Assembly: GCA_013397795.1 (NCBI GenBank)
Contig: VZTJ01000801.1
Span: 62,001 to 126,000 of the forward strand
DNA from: Orthonyx spaldingii
Lineage: Eukaryota; Chordata; Aves; Passeriformes; Orthonychidae
Direction of reading: 5' to 3'
DNA: 64,000 bases
Program-made: the position numbers and the translations under genes
In this document: in pieces, positions 1 to 13,000 of the stretch
Numbering within the stretch: position 1 is the stretch's first letter
Layout: every line of letters begins with the position of its first letter
Notes under the pieces: generated by a model
What the model saw: only the letters and a program-made list of their open reading frames with translations
What the model was told of the DNA's origin: nothing
Databases searched by the model: none

Positions 1-3000
1 TAATGAACTAATGCCCTGAGACAGAGCTGGGACATATGTGCACTCTTGCTTCTGCTGCTGTGAAAGTGAACACAGTGAATATTAAAGTGCAGTTTGGGAG
101 GTAATAGTTCCTAGTAGCTAATATTTTTGCCTTATGGAGAAATCAATAAATGTAGATGCATGTATTAATTTCTTAATTTTTCTAGGACCACCTCCCCTTA
201 TCCACACAATTTTCACCTACAGTATTGCTTTATCTAAAATAATTTCTAATAAAACCAGTCTGTGCAATTGCTTCATGTGTGATATATACACCTGGAGACT
301 CATATATTTTCTATAATTGGAGACTGTACAAATGTAAAAGTTTTCTCTTTCATAGCATTTGCTTAGTCTTGTTTTAAACTTTGCATGCAGATACATGAAT
401 GTGGCAAGCCAACTACATTGTAGGCACAGTTTTTTACATAATCTGTGTGAATGTCTTCACAGCAATAGAATTTTTAAAAGCAGAAAAAAAGAATTCCAGA
501 GACTCAGCTGGTGCTCAAAGGCCTTTTACTCCTGCAGTCAACTCTTGCTGCCAGCTGTGCTGCTGGATGTTTGGAGTCACCCAGCAGGACCTGCTGTGTC
601 AGTGACTGACAGAGGCAACATGTCTGCATTCTATTGACTACCATTCCATATAGGCTGCAAAACAGAATTTCACTACAATGGTAAGCAGGAGTTCACTACT
701 TGGTGGGCCTATTCTGACATGCCCCTGAATAGTTCAAAGAAGCACTATAAAGTAATGCAGTTCAAAGTCATGTGTGCAAGTTCTTTTGAGTATCCTTTGC
801 TAATAACATACTAATTAGATATGGACAACTATTCCTTATACTCTGCTACTCTATATTGCATAGTTCAGTAATGCTTGACTAACTGTTGCCGAAAGTTTTC
901 TGTCAGATGTAGTTTCTCTTAATTAATTTATTTAGAAAATATAACTCAGTTACAAACATCTTCATGATCTTAAGAGCTCCAGAGTGGTAGGCTGTCCTCA
1001 GTGTTCAGAAGTGAGAAAGAACTTTTGGTGGTGAGGAGCTGAGATGAAAAGCAATAAGAATTTCCTGACCAAATCAGCATATATTTTGCCAAAAGCTTCT
1101 GTCCAGCAGTCTCTTGAGGCTGTGGATGTGAAACAGATGTTAAAACAAGCTACTGTCCTCAACTGTTTCAGCTTTGCATTTTCTTTTGCTAAAGGCTGGA
1201 GCTACAGGTCTTTTGAACTCTTATTTGGAAATCAAAGATTTGGGTTTTTGAAATAGTATCGAGGCAGTGGCATATTACTACATCCAAGAACTGGACTTCT
1301 CTGGTTTATCGATATCAAATTCTTTTAGTTTTCAGTATACATTCATTTTTTGAATATGGTTGTGCCTGTGTAATTCTCCAGGTTTGATTTTTTTTTTGTT
1401 TCGGGTATACTACAGTTTGTTGAAGACCTGTTGATTTTATATTAATATAGAAAATGATGAATATGTTCTGCAATGATTACAAGTCCTCACAGTTTTCCTA
1501 CCGTGATTTAGGTTTCACCAACACTGGTAGCTTTTCTAGTTTAACAGACTAGGACATGCATAAAATATACTCATTTCTCAAACTCACTATACCTTTGAAT
1601 TTAACACTAGTGATAATAACTTAAATTGATTCTCTGGCTTCTAAATATAAAGCCAGTGAACTGTACTGGTTAACAAGTAGATACTTCAGATGAATGTACC
1701 ACAAAGATTTTCTTTTAAGTCCTTAAAAATATCATGCTTGTTTTAAAAAAATTCCCCTTAGAAATAGCTCTATATTGACAATCACATATTTTTATTATAA
1801 ATATCAACTAGATAACATAGTGCATACTGCAAGATTCTAAAAGCCTATGGATCAGTAGGAAGCAAAGATGAACTAAATTTTAAAAGTTACTGCAGGTGTA
1901 GGTGCTTTATGGTAATATGAAATGTGCTGTCAGAAAATTCATAAACATTGGACTAACTGGGATATTTTATTTGCTTCAGGTCATTAGTCTAATGTGTTTG
2001 TTTCACTGGGTGGTTACAATAAAAAGGTCCATCGATATTTTTATTTCAGCTGAAGAACTGTGACTACAGGACAATCATAATATGCAGTCATATTCTACAA
2101 GCTCATCAGCATTTACTTAGAAGGTTTCTCTTCCATACATATTAAGAAACTAGTACTTTACATCTAGATTATATTTTTCTTTCTATGCCATGCCTCCTTT
2201 TTTGCTGAACTTGTGTGCCTGAAGAATTTTTATTTTCCTTCAAAAGCGTCTCTTACTGGCTCACTCCTGGGATCATTTGCAGACCCTTTAGGGACTAGGG
2301 TCCCTAACAAAACAGACTCCAGAGTCTATTCCTTATCTCAGCTCCTTTGTTTCCTTTCCTTGCCTGCATCGTAGTGCCCAAACCTGTCCTCACAAAACTG
2401 CCCTTGCATCTTCTTCCAGTTGGTCACATCTTCTGGCACCTTTATATCATGAGATGGTGGAACTCAGGATCCTGCATGGATGAATCAAAGCAGTAAAGCA
2501 GAACTTCTGGATGGATGACCACCCAAAAGTGTTTGTGCCCCTTCATACAATGGACCTGTAGCAGCCAGATGTTCGTGCATGTTGGGTTTTGCAGTCAGAA
2601 GGTTCTTTCCTTTTGATCGTATGGCTAAGGAGCACAAGATGCCAGACTTCAGGAAGCAAGTGCTGAGCTATGACAGTAATTTATTTGGATTATGTTATGT
2701 CTTCTGCCTGCATCTGAAGGACCCAGGGAAAGGATCTGGTAAGCTGGTAGGTTGCAAACTGAATTAATTGTTCAGTATTGTAGATGTAGCCCATAAACCA
2801 TAGGTAGGCTACCTCACCCTTAATCTTAAAACATTGTAGCAGAGAAAATTAAATGAACCAAAATATCACAAAAAACCCAAAGAGTTTTAATATTTTGAAA
2901 TGTCCTTTAGAATTTCCTCTGTGTGGGAAATATCTATGCATTTTTCTTAGATGGATTCAGAATGAAGTTTATATTATTCATTAATACAATTTCTGGTGGA

Positions 3001-3514
3001 CTTTGTTTCCCTGTGATGGAGACCCTAGGTCTTGATAACATCTTGTGATGGCATCAGCAGCCTGGGAATTGACAAGAAAACCTTTGCTGACAGGATTTTG
3101 TTCTCTTGATCTAAAATGAAATTCTTGATGACAGCTAACAGCAAAGGCTCATCTGGTTTTCTTTGTGTGTTTGGTGCATGGAGGAGCGAATCAGATCACT
3201 TCCATCCCCCTCTCCAACAGGTGACATTTAGAAACATCATAGCAGACTTCATAATAGTGAGTGCAAAAGCACAAAATACTCTTTGTTTTAGAGGGGAAAA
3301 GGCAAGATTTTCTTTCCTCTTTTAGCAGCAGTAGTGGTGCAGTGTATCTTGCAAGACCTTTGCTACCTGATTTAGGGGAATTTCTGTTACATAAATAATC
3401 CCTTCCATAGATGAAGCTATTTCCCCCTCAAAGTATAAGCTGTTTTAACAGGAAAGAGACTCTTCCTTCTGCGAGTTTGATTCTCTTACACTACCACAGG
3501 AGAGTTCTGCTTCC
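1..3514. other. AT-rich non-coding stretch, nothing recognised
   Basis: I see no gene, RNA gene or recognisable repeat here. Open frames are all under about 100 codons, occur on both strands and resemble no family I know. A somewhat GC-richer patch near 2390-2680 has no clear coding signal. It is best read as intergenic or intronic avian DNA. Confidence 0.6.
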
Positions 3515-3540
3515 TTTTTTTTTTTTAAAAAAAAAAAAAA
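3515..3540. repeat. T12-A14 zero-loop palindrome
   Basis: Twelve T are followed directly by fourteen A, giving a self-complementary tract with no spacer. It may be a simple-sequence artefact, or two A-tailed insertions meeting head to head, but no retroelement body is visible on either side. The length is prone to sequencing error. Confidence 0.85.
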
Positions 3541-6500
3541 GTTTCCTATTTAGTGACATTTTCTGAGAGATTGGACTCTAATGTGTTGGCCTGTAGCACC
3601 TTCAATCTGCTCCAATCTGTTGACTGTTCCTTGTTGTATAATTAGACTATAGTCTACTATGGACAAGCCCATCATTTTCACGGTTTGTGTAGTGCCTTCT
3701 GTGATGAGGTTCTGGTCCATGACTAGATCTACTAGATCCCACAACAGCAATATTAATAATAAGATGCTTTTACTCCCACTGGCTGCAGTTCTGTTTAATG
3801 CAATGTGGCACTGTGAGATATATCCTGATAAGTCCCAGAGCAGTTGCAGAGTGGTTGTGACAGCTTTGGCACTCTTAATTGCTGTTTATGAAAGCTTGTG
3901 GCTTTCTGATGCCTGCAGCCAGGGCAGCCTCAAATGTGACTTAACATGGCAGCTAATTAAATGCCATATTTCAGCGTGGAGTCATTACCTCAACTCAGGT
4001 CTTCAATAATACTTGCTAAATGTAGGCAGATAAAAAGAAAACCACAATGTCATTTTAATATTGTTACCGTTTTGCACTGAGTAGTTGCTGGTCTCTGAAA
4101 GGCCGCCAGATGTCAGTATGACCTTCTGCAATTTACTGTGGTATAATTAACTCACTATCAGACAGAATCAGGAGTTTTTAATCTATTTTTAAAAGAAAAG
4201 TTCTATTTTCTGTGACTGAAAAAAATAAAGTCAATTATTAAATGCCTTCTCAAAGTAGCAGTGAGTCTTTCAGTTATTGCAAAGAAAGGGCAAAAATAAA
4301 TTCTGGAGAAATTCTGTGCGTTTTACAGTGGACTTTTGCAGAAAACTCAGACTGGCTGGTGAGATAGTAAGATGCATAAACATTTTACTGTCACAAAACA
4401 GAAAACTGAATGTAATTCTCTGAACAGAAAGTGGTTCATGTTCCTTCGTCTACCCACCTTAGTTGTGCTATATCACAGTAGTGCTGGGGTAGGGGAAGGT
4501 GACCTCTTCTTTTCAGCCTCTACTAAAACCACTGCTGGACAGAACCAAATTACAATACTGGCTGGACTTGATTTTATTAAATTATACCTTTTTTTTCTCA
4601 ATAGTTCTCTTGTTATTGTATTACAAGCCAGATGTCTGTTCTTCTTTGACTACACCTAAGTTATTTGGCCTTGGAGACCTTCCTAGGTCTGTGTTGGAGT
4701 GCTCATCTGACCATTATGTATTGAAAGATATGAGACCTGGGCATGTATCCCTTTTACCCCTGTGCATGCTATTTCTCATGTCAAAGAAACCTTACTTCTC
4801 AGAACTGGTAGCAATGGCAGTGCAATCCCTAAGTCCTCCAGTTTGGTGGATTTGAGGAGCAGGAACACAGGGGATGCCTTGACACATTTAGGAGCCCAAT
4901 CAGGAACCCAGTCTCTTCAGAAACAAAAAGTTTGGGAAAATATATACAGCTTTTTTTCTGTATATGAAATCAAAACCAGAAATTGTTTCATTTGTCTTCA
5001 GTTCAGGGGCCTTGCTTGTGTTTTGAACTTAAAAAAAAGAACAAAGGTGCTTCATGATAAAATTATGAGAGTTTACAAATCTGCTAAAGTTCTAATATCT
5101 AAGCAGATGCAACATTATTATATTTACTTGCTCTTCTGTTGTTTCAGTTAAGATGTTAAAAGTAGTCTACATTCCATCACTAACTTGTCCATTGCATGTT
5201 TCCATCTCAAGTCCTTAATCAAGTGTCCTAAGCACCTTGCATAGAAGACACATAAGTGCTAAAGTCCTTTTAGTGTACTTGAAAAAGGTGTTTTTATAGT
5301 GAGAAGCTTTAATTTTAACCAAATCATTGACTTTTGCAATCTAGAACAACGGATTAACAGTTTATTAAAACTAATACGACTGATGATTTATTGTTCTGTG
5401 AAACAGGTGTATACAGTCCTTTAATAATGGATAACTGCAGTAGTCACATACTGAGAGTTAATGAGGAGGAACCATTTCAAAGTAAAGGACAAATTTTTTC
5501 AAAATGCTAAAGTGATAAAGATAACTTTATCAATAACAACCACCTCTGTGACAATAGAAAGGCTCAGTAACCTGAATTTCTCTCGTTTTTTTTTCCAAAT
5601 ATTTTAAATTATTTTTATCTCAGGTGACTATAATGTCCTCCCTGTGTTTTCCTGCCTTCTCTGTACATATTTTGAGTGCACATAGTTTTGCTGTACAATC
5701 AGTTATCTTCAAAATCTTATGCTCAAAAGCATTAGTTAGTGTTTGTACAGCTTAGAAAGCATGGCATGCACTGTACAGGTTAAAGTTTTGTGCCAGGTGA
5801 AGAGCCAATGACTGCAACTACTTGTATGATGGACATTCTGTTTTCAAAATATATCAAAATCCGTCAAAACTCCTAAGGTGAAATATACTCCCAAATGCCA
5901 AAGTTTTTCATAAAAGAAAAAAAAAAACCAAAAAAACCCCACCTCAATATTTTTAATTCATACAAAACTTTTAATTTCAATAAAGTAGAAATGTTTCTCT
6001 TCATCTTTGAATTTTTAAATATTTTGTTATGTTACAATGTAGGGTAAAAAAATCAGAATGAAGCTATTTAAAAATGAATTACCAAAATTTGTACACTGTA
6101 TTTTTTGTTGATCGTATTTAGTTTTCTGAAATTGCATATTCCAGGGGAGTTAAATTCTGCTCTCTAAAGTTACTGTTAAAAAACCCTTTCAATATAAACC
6201 TTGCTTTAATCCATTCCATAACTGCCTTAGCTTGAAAGTTGCCAGATTTATTCTGAAGAGAAAGGTGAAAGGTTTCCAAATTGGTTTTAAGTAAAAAATA
6301 GTTTTCAGATTTTAGTTTCCAGTTTTGACTTCTGTGTCTTATGTCTTACTCCTTTATCTCTTTTAGCTCAAAATGAGCATGTTGTCTGCCTAGACTGAAA
6401 GGACCCTTAAAACTTCTGACTTGCTATCCCTTAAATTAGGGGAATGTGAGATACTGATGTTAGTAATGACCTTTGTTTTGGATAATTTTGGCTTACTTCG

Positions 6501-9500
6501 GTGAAGGAAGTTCCTTACTTACCTTTCAGCTTGAAAAGATTCAGAGAGGAAAACCTGAAAACTCATTATTAATGACCTAATCCAGGTGAGAATATGTGTT
6601 TGGGAATCAACACATCCTGTCCAAACCTCCCTGTTGACATATCTGGAGTGACTTAAATGCTAATTGGGTGCAGGAAGTGAGTGTGATAGATGTTCCAGGC
6701 GCTGGTGCTAGACACATCAGGAACATATTCCTCCTTGACGATTCCCAAAGCTATTTCAAAATTCTTATATCCTGTGTCCAGTTGAATGACATGGTAAATT
6801 AAGCAGCTGTAAGCAAGTTTAGGTTGTTCTCAGCTGTTTGCTTATAATTCTGGATTCTGTTTACCATGAGCAATGAAAAAACCCAGTCACTGTCACAAAG
6901 TAGCTGGATGAAAGATCAAAGAGAAACAAATGGGCTGGGGTGACTATGGAGAGGAGGACAGGAGTGGAAGGAGACAGTTTTTAATTCAATGCATACTGTA
7001 AGCAGGCAAGGGTAGTGGCAGAAGTGTGCATCTGGATTGGACTTGATCAGTGGCCCAAACAGCAGGAACTCAGTGGCATCTTTTGTTGATTCTGAATTCC
7101 TGCTGGTGTCCTGCAGTAGAAAGGCAGCTGTTCCCCCCTACCCTCTGTCCCTTCCAGTAAGATGCACAGCATGAAAGAAGACAGCAGAGTACAGAGTTTC
7201 ATTCTTCTGCTTTTCAAGCACTGCATATAGCTAAAGTATGTCATTTATGAAGTTCCCTTCATTACCAGACTTCTCAATTTCTTTTAAAGGACGTATTTTC
7301 TTAATTCCCCACTGACTCGATCAACCAATTTGATCTTATTGTAGTTGTAGACTTTGATAATGACTGAGAAGTTCCAAGGGATGCAAATTTCTATTATTTC
7401 TTGCATAAAATATGGAAGCAGTTGCATTTGTAAGAAGAAATCACATTTTCTACCTGAGAAGGGAGCTGGAAGGAAAGCTGAACAAAAATGTTCACACAGA
7501 GACTGAAGGATGCATCTGATTTCTGCGATTCTTACCCAAAAACTGAAATAAGGAAATAAAAGTGAATCAGTCATGGAATTACCATGGAGCTCACAGCCAT
7601 ACTCTGTTGCATTGGCATGAAAAGTGTATTCCTCTCCTTCCACCCATTCTTGTTTGTTGATTAAGATTGGTAGCTATTTGAACAAGGATCATTTCTCATC
7701 TTCAATACCAGTATTCTGCAGTCTTGTCATACTTGGCACTTGGACTGTACAGACTGCACTCTAATAAGTATGACAAGGAATAATGATAATACCTAGACTA
7801 CATTCATTTTAATGTCTTAAATAGAGCTTTTAAATTAACAATTATATTTAAAGTAAAATTTTAAACTTTTAACTTGTTCCTTACAAGGTTGACTCTAAAA
7901 CTGATAAATCTGAGTATGTGAATGCTCCAAATAGACTATCAAAATGAAGAGTTAAAGTAGTTGTAATATACCACAGGACAAATGGAATTTAAGTTTCCTT
8001 CTCAAGTTCACTGTTATGTTTCTAGGTATGATATTGTCTGCAATGCACCAAATAGACTTTCTAGAACAGGATATATGTTGAGAAAATCTTTTTACAATTG
8101 AGTGTATATGAAGAAAATGCAGTCTAAGCGCAAATCTGGAAATCTGAGCTTCCTTTCCACTATGCACCATTTAGTGTTTCTATCAGGTGCTCAGCAGTCT
8201 TTCCTTGGCTCTCCTGTGATGTTATTTACTCATCTGAAACCAGCAATAGAGATTCATATGCAACTTTGCAAAGAGTATGGAAATTTATTTCAGGTGACAC
8301 AGTAAAAGATATGACAAGACTATCCTTAAAATGGGTGAATCATATCCATTTCCTTAGTACATATTCCTACTGCTCAGATAGAAAAGTGTTGATATTGAGT
8401 GGAAACTGTTCTCTGGAATATTCATGAAATCAAATGTTAGTCAGCTAGTATTATTTAAATGATCAATGTAAGTAAAAAAATAGATGTAGAGTGGTTCTTA
8501 AAAAACTGCAAGAATGGAATTTCTTCTTTACCTATTTGTATACGTAGAAAAGAAAGATAGAATTGCCTTTCTAGCAGGTCTCAAAATGCATTTGTAGTTT
8601 CAATTTTAAGAACAATGAAACATGCTAAACAATTTCACAGCAATTCTGCCTGGTCAGATTGCACAATGCTCAAGTGTTTTAGTGTTCTGATTTCCCATCA
8701 GTCACATTTATTCGATCATGGAATAATCACCAGACCCCTGGACACTGTTAAGATTATTCATGAGAGACTGCTGTGGTTAAGAAAAAGTGTTGAATGATGA
8801 AAGCAATTGCTAAAAATGTCTTTGCTTGGTCCTAACTTCATTCATTTTTAAATGCGTGCTTTTGTTTCTCTGGAGAAGAAAAAGGCAAGAAGCACAACTA
8901 GGTGTTCCAGCATAACATAGGCTGTTCTGGCAGGCTCTGCTGCTTCTCTCACTGCAGGGCTGTATGATGTGTTTATTCAAGTTCTGATTTCATCAGAATG
9001 AGTACATTTTGTCCCTTTTTCTTACAGTGATATTGACTTGTAGGTAACTTAACTGTTTCAGACACCGTAGGAATAAGTCAAGAGACATTTAGAAAGTCTC
9101 CTCAAAGATTTTGCTACTGACTGAAACTCTAGACAGAAAATGAAGACTTCTTGTTGTTTTTTGAAATTGTATTTCAGGAAAGCAACTGAAAAATAAAGTG
9201 TGACAGTATAGGATTTCCCAGAAAGCTGAAAACCATTTGTCTATTGTGTACCCTATGCTGGGACAAGAACTGGATAATGCCTCTTTGAGAAAACTACCCT
9301 CTCTATGGTGGCCTTTAAATGCTTTTCTGCTGTTTCCTGATGTTTATAGAGAACAACTTCTCCAAATTTTGCTTGGATAAACAAGAACACAAGATTGGAA
9401 CCACAGCCGTAGACTACCATTTTCTCATGTTGTTTGGTGATGAAATCCCTTGCTCTGAGTTCTCCTGGATCTTTTATGGGGCGGTATTTTTCATAATACA

Positions 9501-10048
9501 ATCCAGTTATTATTTGGAATAGGATTGTACAAAACTAATGTAGCAATTTCTGTTCCTTTTCTTGGTGATTCTCTAACTTCATAATCTTCTTGGGCTGCCT
9601 ATTCACTATATTCCTTAAGAGACCTACTCAGTAGGTACAATTTTTCCAAAGCTGCTGAAACACCTTGCAAATTGCAAGCAAGGAAAACCATTCATCATGT
9701 CCACTTACCAATTGTATGTAGTCTCCTTTGCCATGAAATTGTAACAGAGATTGTGCATAGCACAACATTCATATTGACTTCCAACATTTTATCAGTTGTG
9801 TGCTTCTGCTTTGTGCCAAGTACCAGATCTGCAAGGGTGTTCAATTGGTTAAATATGTAAATGGGAACCAAGTGAACTTTTCAGAAGTGCCTTGATATTT
9901 AATTCAACTTAAGTTACAGGCAGTACAACACTATGCTTTATGGAAGAATGGTGTGTTATATGCTGGGCTTTTCTCTGTTAAAATTCTTCATGGCTTTGCT
10001 CTGCTTTGCTTTTACTATCTGCTCCTCCCAACCTTCTCTTCAACTCAC
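3541..10048. other. AT-rich non-coding stretch, nothing recognised
   Basis: No supportable gene or transposon was found. Open frames are short and scattered over both strands. The part from about 3870 to 4190, with TAATTAA-type words and a GC-rich core near 4101, looks denser in information than its surroundings. It could be a conserved non-coding element, but that cannot be judged from one genome. An A/C-rich simple patch lies near 5920-5942, and a short inverted repeat (8-bp arms) at 9497-9504 and 9522-9529. Confidence 0.55.
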
Positions 10049-10072
10049 ATCTTCATTTGAATCTTCATTTGA
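10049..10072. repeat. 12-bp perfect tandem duplication
   Basis: The unit ATCTTCATTTGA occurs twice in a row without mismatch, and a further partial copy may follow. It is a minor replication-slippage duplication with no visible function. Confidence 0.9.
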
Positions 10073-13000
10073 TTTTTCTGCTCTCTCCCAGCTATGTTGT
10101 AACTTAAAAAAATGCAATAGGGAACTTTTTGCCATCTGATATATCAATTACTCCTTCTACTTATATCACTTCTTATAATATTCCATTTCTAGTTCATAAT
10201 TGATTGGGTCTACAAAGCACTTTTTATATGAGGTGTGAAGGATACTGTATACAAGCAAATTGCATTGTCTCTATAATTGTATTTATTTCTTGTGTAGTTT
10301 GCTGCACAGTTGAACAACAGTACTGGGCTTTAGAGATAGGTCTAGTATATTAAGTATATTAACAGCAAGGTGTCAGGCTGGTTGTATACCTGAAATTTAA
10401 GAATACTGCTAGTAGGATACTAATTCAGCACATGATTAGAAAACAGCTCTGGAGGTGAGACAGAAAAATATATTAAAAGTAGAGCTTTCTCTTTACTTTG
10501 TGAGCACTTTGTCCTTTGGGGTTATTTAACTAGATTTAACAAGAACAAAATTTCTCCGCTCTCTCAAATCAATAATAATTTAATTGACATATTCTATCAT
10601 ATAACTCTATAGCCCAAACTAGTCTAACTAACATTTTTGATTTTAAATGATATTATCCAATCTAACTCCAGAGTAGTTATTTTTCAAAAGTTCTAAGTAG
10701 AAGCTTACAAGAAATAAGAAGTAGAATTTTCAGGCAGGGAGAAATAGAACCTACAGGCACAAAGCAATATTAATTTAGAAAACAAGCAGTACAGGAGAAA
10801 TTCACCTCAACACAGGGGAGTGACCCTACTATTTCTCTATTAAGTATGAGATTTTTCTGGATTATATATGACTGATCTTTCCTCAAGTATATTTGCTAGA
10901 GAAGTGGTTCTTACAACTGTAATATGTTGATTTTCTCAGTGTCTGTTTTTAAAAGTTGAAACAACAGAACATAATTAGCATTATTGATTACATTATTTCA
11001 TGGTATTAGCCTTGAGTGGACAAAGGCTGGATGCCTTCTTGGACTACAGCAGACCTAAGGGCTGGATTTTTTTCTGCAGCTGAAGTCCTTTTCATAGTGT
11101 AAAATTGAGATGAGAGAATTTTAATTATATAAAAAGCAAATGAGCTACTGTAGAGGGCACAGTCCTAACAGCTATTCAACACAGTATATAGACTATCCAT
11201 AGAGATGATAGTAGAAAACAGATCAGTATTTGTGGTTCCTCTTTTCTGATTTAGTGTCTGATTTAGTCTCTGTCTGATTTCTTCCTCCTGCTTTCTTTTT
11301 CTTTAATAAAATTTCATCAAGAAGCTAGATTCTTATAGATTCTACAGTGTTCTTGAAAAAAATAGTCCTGAATTGCTTGGAGTTTGGCAAAAAAGCTTGA
11401 GGGGGATTGACATAACTGAAAATTTTCTTATGCACTTGCTGTCCTCCTTTCTGTGCAGTCATCCTCTCTTGGTTACTTTCTCCAATCCTGGGCTGGCTAT
11501 AACATTTGGCATTGTCCCTCCCAGAGAGAACTGAAGACTCATCTTCTTGGCATAGATTTCTCACAATTCAAAACATTTAAAAATGAATAACTTCACCTGA
11601 AGCTGGTCTCTTACAGAAAGGATGAAGAATCTCAGAGTTAACTCGTATCAAAGGGTGGGACTGTACCTCCCCACTGTGTGCAGCTCTCACAGCAAGGGGA
11701 ATAGAGTAAGTATTAACAATCTTTTTCACTGGGCTTTGGAATAGTTCCTAAGTAGTTTGTACAGTCAGTGGGAGATTTAGATATGTCAGGGTGGCCAAGT
11801 CTCGGAGAGATCCCAAAGCAAAGGCATTCTGCTTAGAAAGAGGTATACACAGCAGCATATGGCCTACTAATTAAAATCAGTATTTTCCAAACTTAGAAAG
11901 TAGGGCTTAGGTGCCAAAGTGGCAAATGCTTTTCTAATCTCATCTCAAAATTTTACAGGTCATATAAATAAATACTTTGTTAATCATCAGTTTTGCTAAA
12001 AGATATTTTGTAATTTTTGCCTTTTTTTTTTTTTTTAAACATAGTTTTTAAAGAAATGCCTCCATATGCTGAAAACTTCTGGGGGCAATATTATAGTTAT
12101 GAAAAAACCCAAAGCACTTCTACCAGAAGAGAAATTATTTTTGGTAATGTAAAAACCTTAAAATTAGGAAACTCCTACTCATTATTTACTTGGAAATGTA
12201 AAATTAATTTCTTCTGGTTTTTTTACCCCTCCAGAAAACAGAGTCATTTCTACCCACTTCACAGTGGCAAACACACAACTGCAGTGAATGCCTCAGCTAC
12301 AGACTTACAGATAAGTAAAATGTTCTGAGATTTTGTGCTTTTTGAGAAGTACGACGCAAAAGTTTGAAAAACAAACATATGACAAGGTTTGTGATTCAGA
12401 CTGGGTGAGTTCTATACTTCTTGCCATTCCAAGCTGTCATTGCAGAGACAGAACTTGTAGTGCAGACTCAGCAGTGACTGTGACTGTCCCAGGTGGTGCC
12501 CTGTTCCAGGGAACTATCTTCACCTGCAGAACCTGCTGTCTCTACCTTTTCAAAATAAATTGACGGATGTCCTTAATGGGCTTCTCAAATACTAGCTGCA
12601 ATTCATCTCAAGGGTTTTTGGCAGCTTTGAGTATCCCCAGCCAACCAATTCTCCTTTCCTTTGTGTTGCTGTGCATTCCTGTAATGGTATGCAACAGGAA
12701 AAGAATTTTAAAAGTCAGTGTGCAATAGTGTAATGCTACTTGTTACAAGTAGGATGAAATTCAGCAAGAAGATGTGGTAAGTGCAATTTTATTTAGATTT
12801 CTCCTTAGCCCTGCTTTTGGGTTGTTTCTCTGGCCTTCTAGTACTGGCATGTTACCTAGTGCAGAGGCATTTTGCCATCTGAACAGATGGGTATGAGTGT
12901 AGGTGGCTAGGAGGACATGTTTGCTCATCAAATGTGTTTGTCGAAAGCAGTATTACCAGCCAGATATATTGGATCTGCTGTTCAGCCTGGGCTTCTATAT

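Noticed and set aside
9253..9501. 82-codon minus-strand frame (MYYEKYRPIKDPGELRAR...) considered as a possible exon or pseudogene
   Set aside because: Its composition is reasonable, but there are no flanking splice sites, polyadenylation signal or remembered homolog. Its length is within chance expectation.
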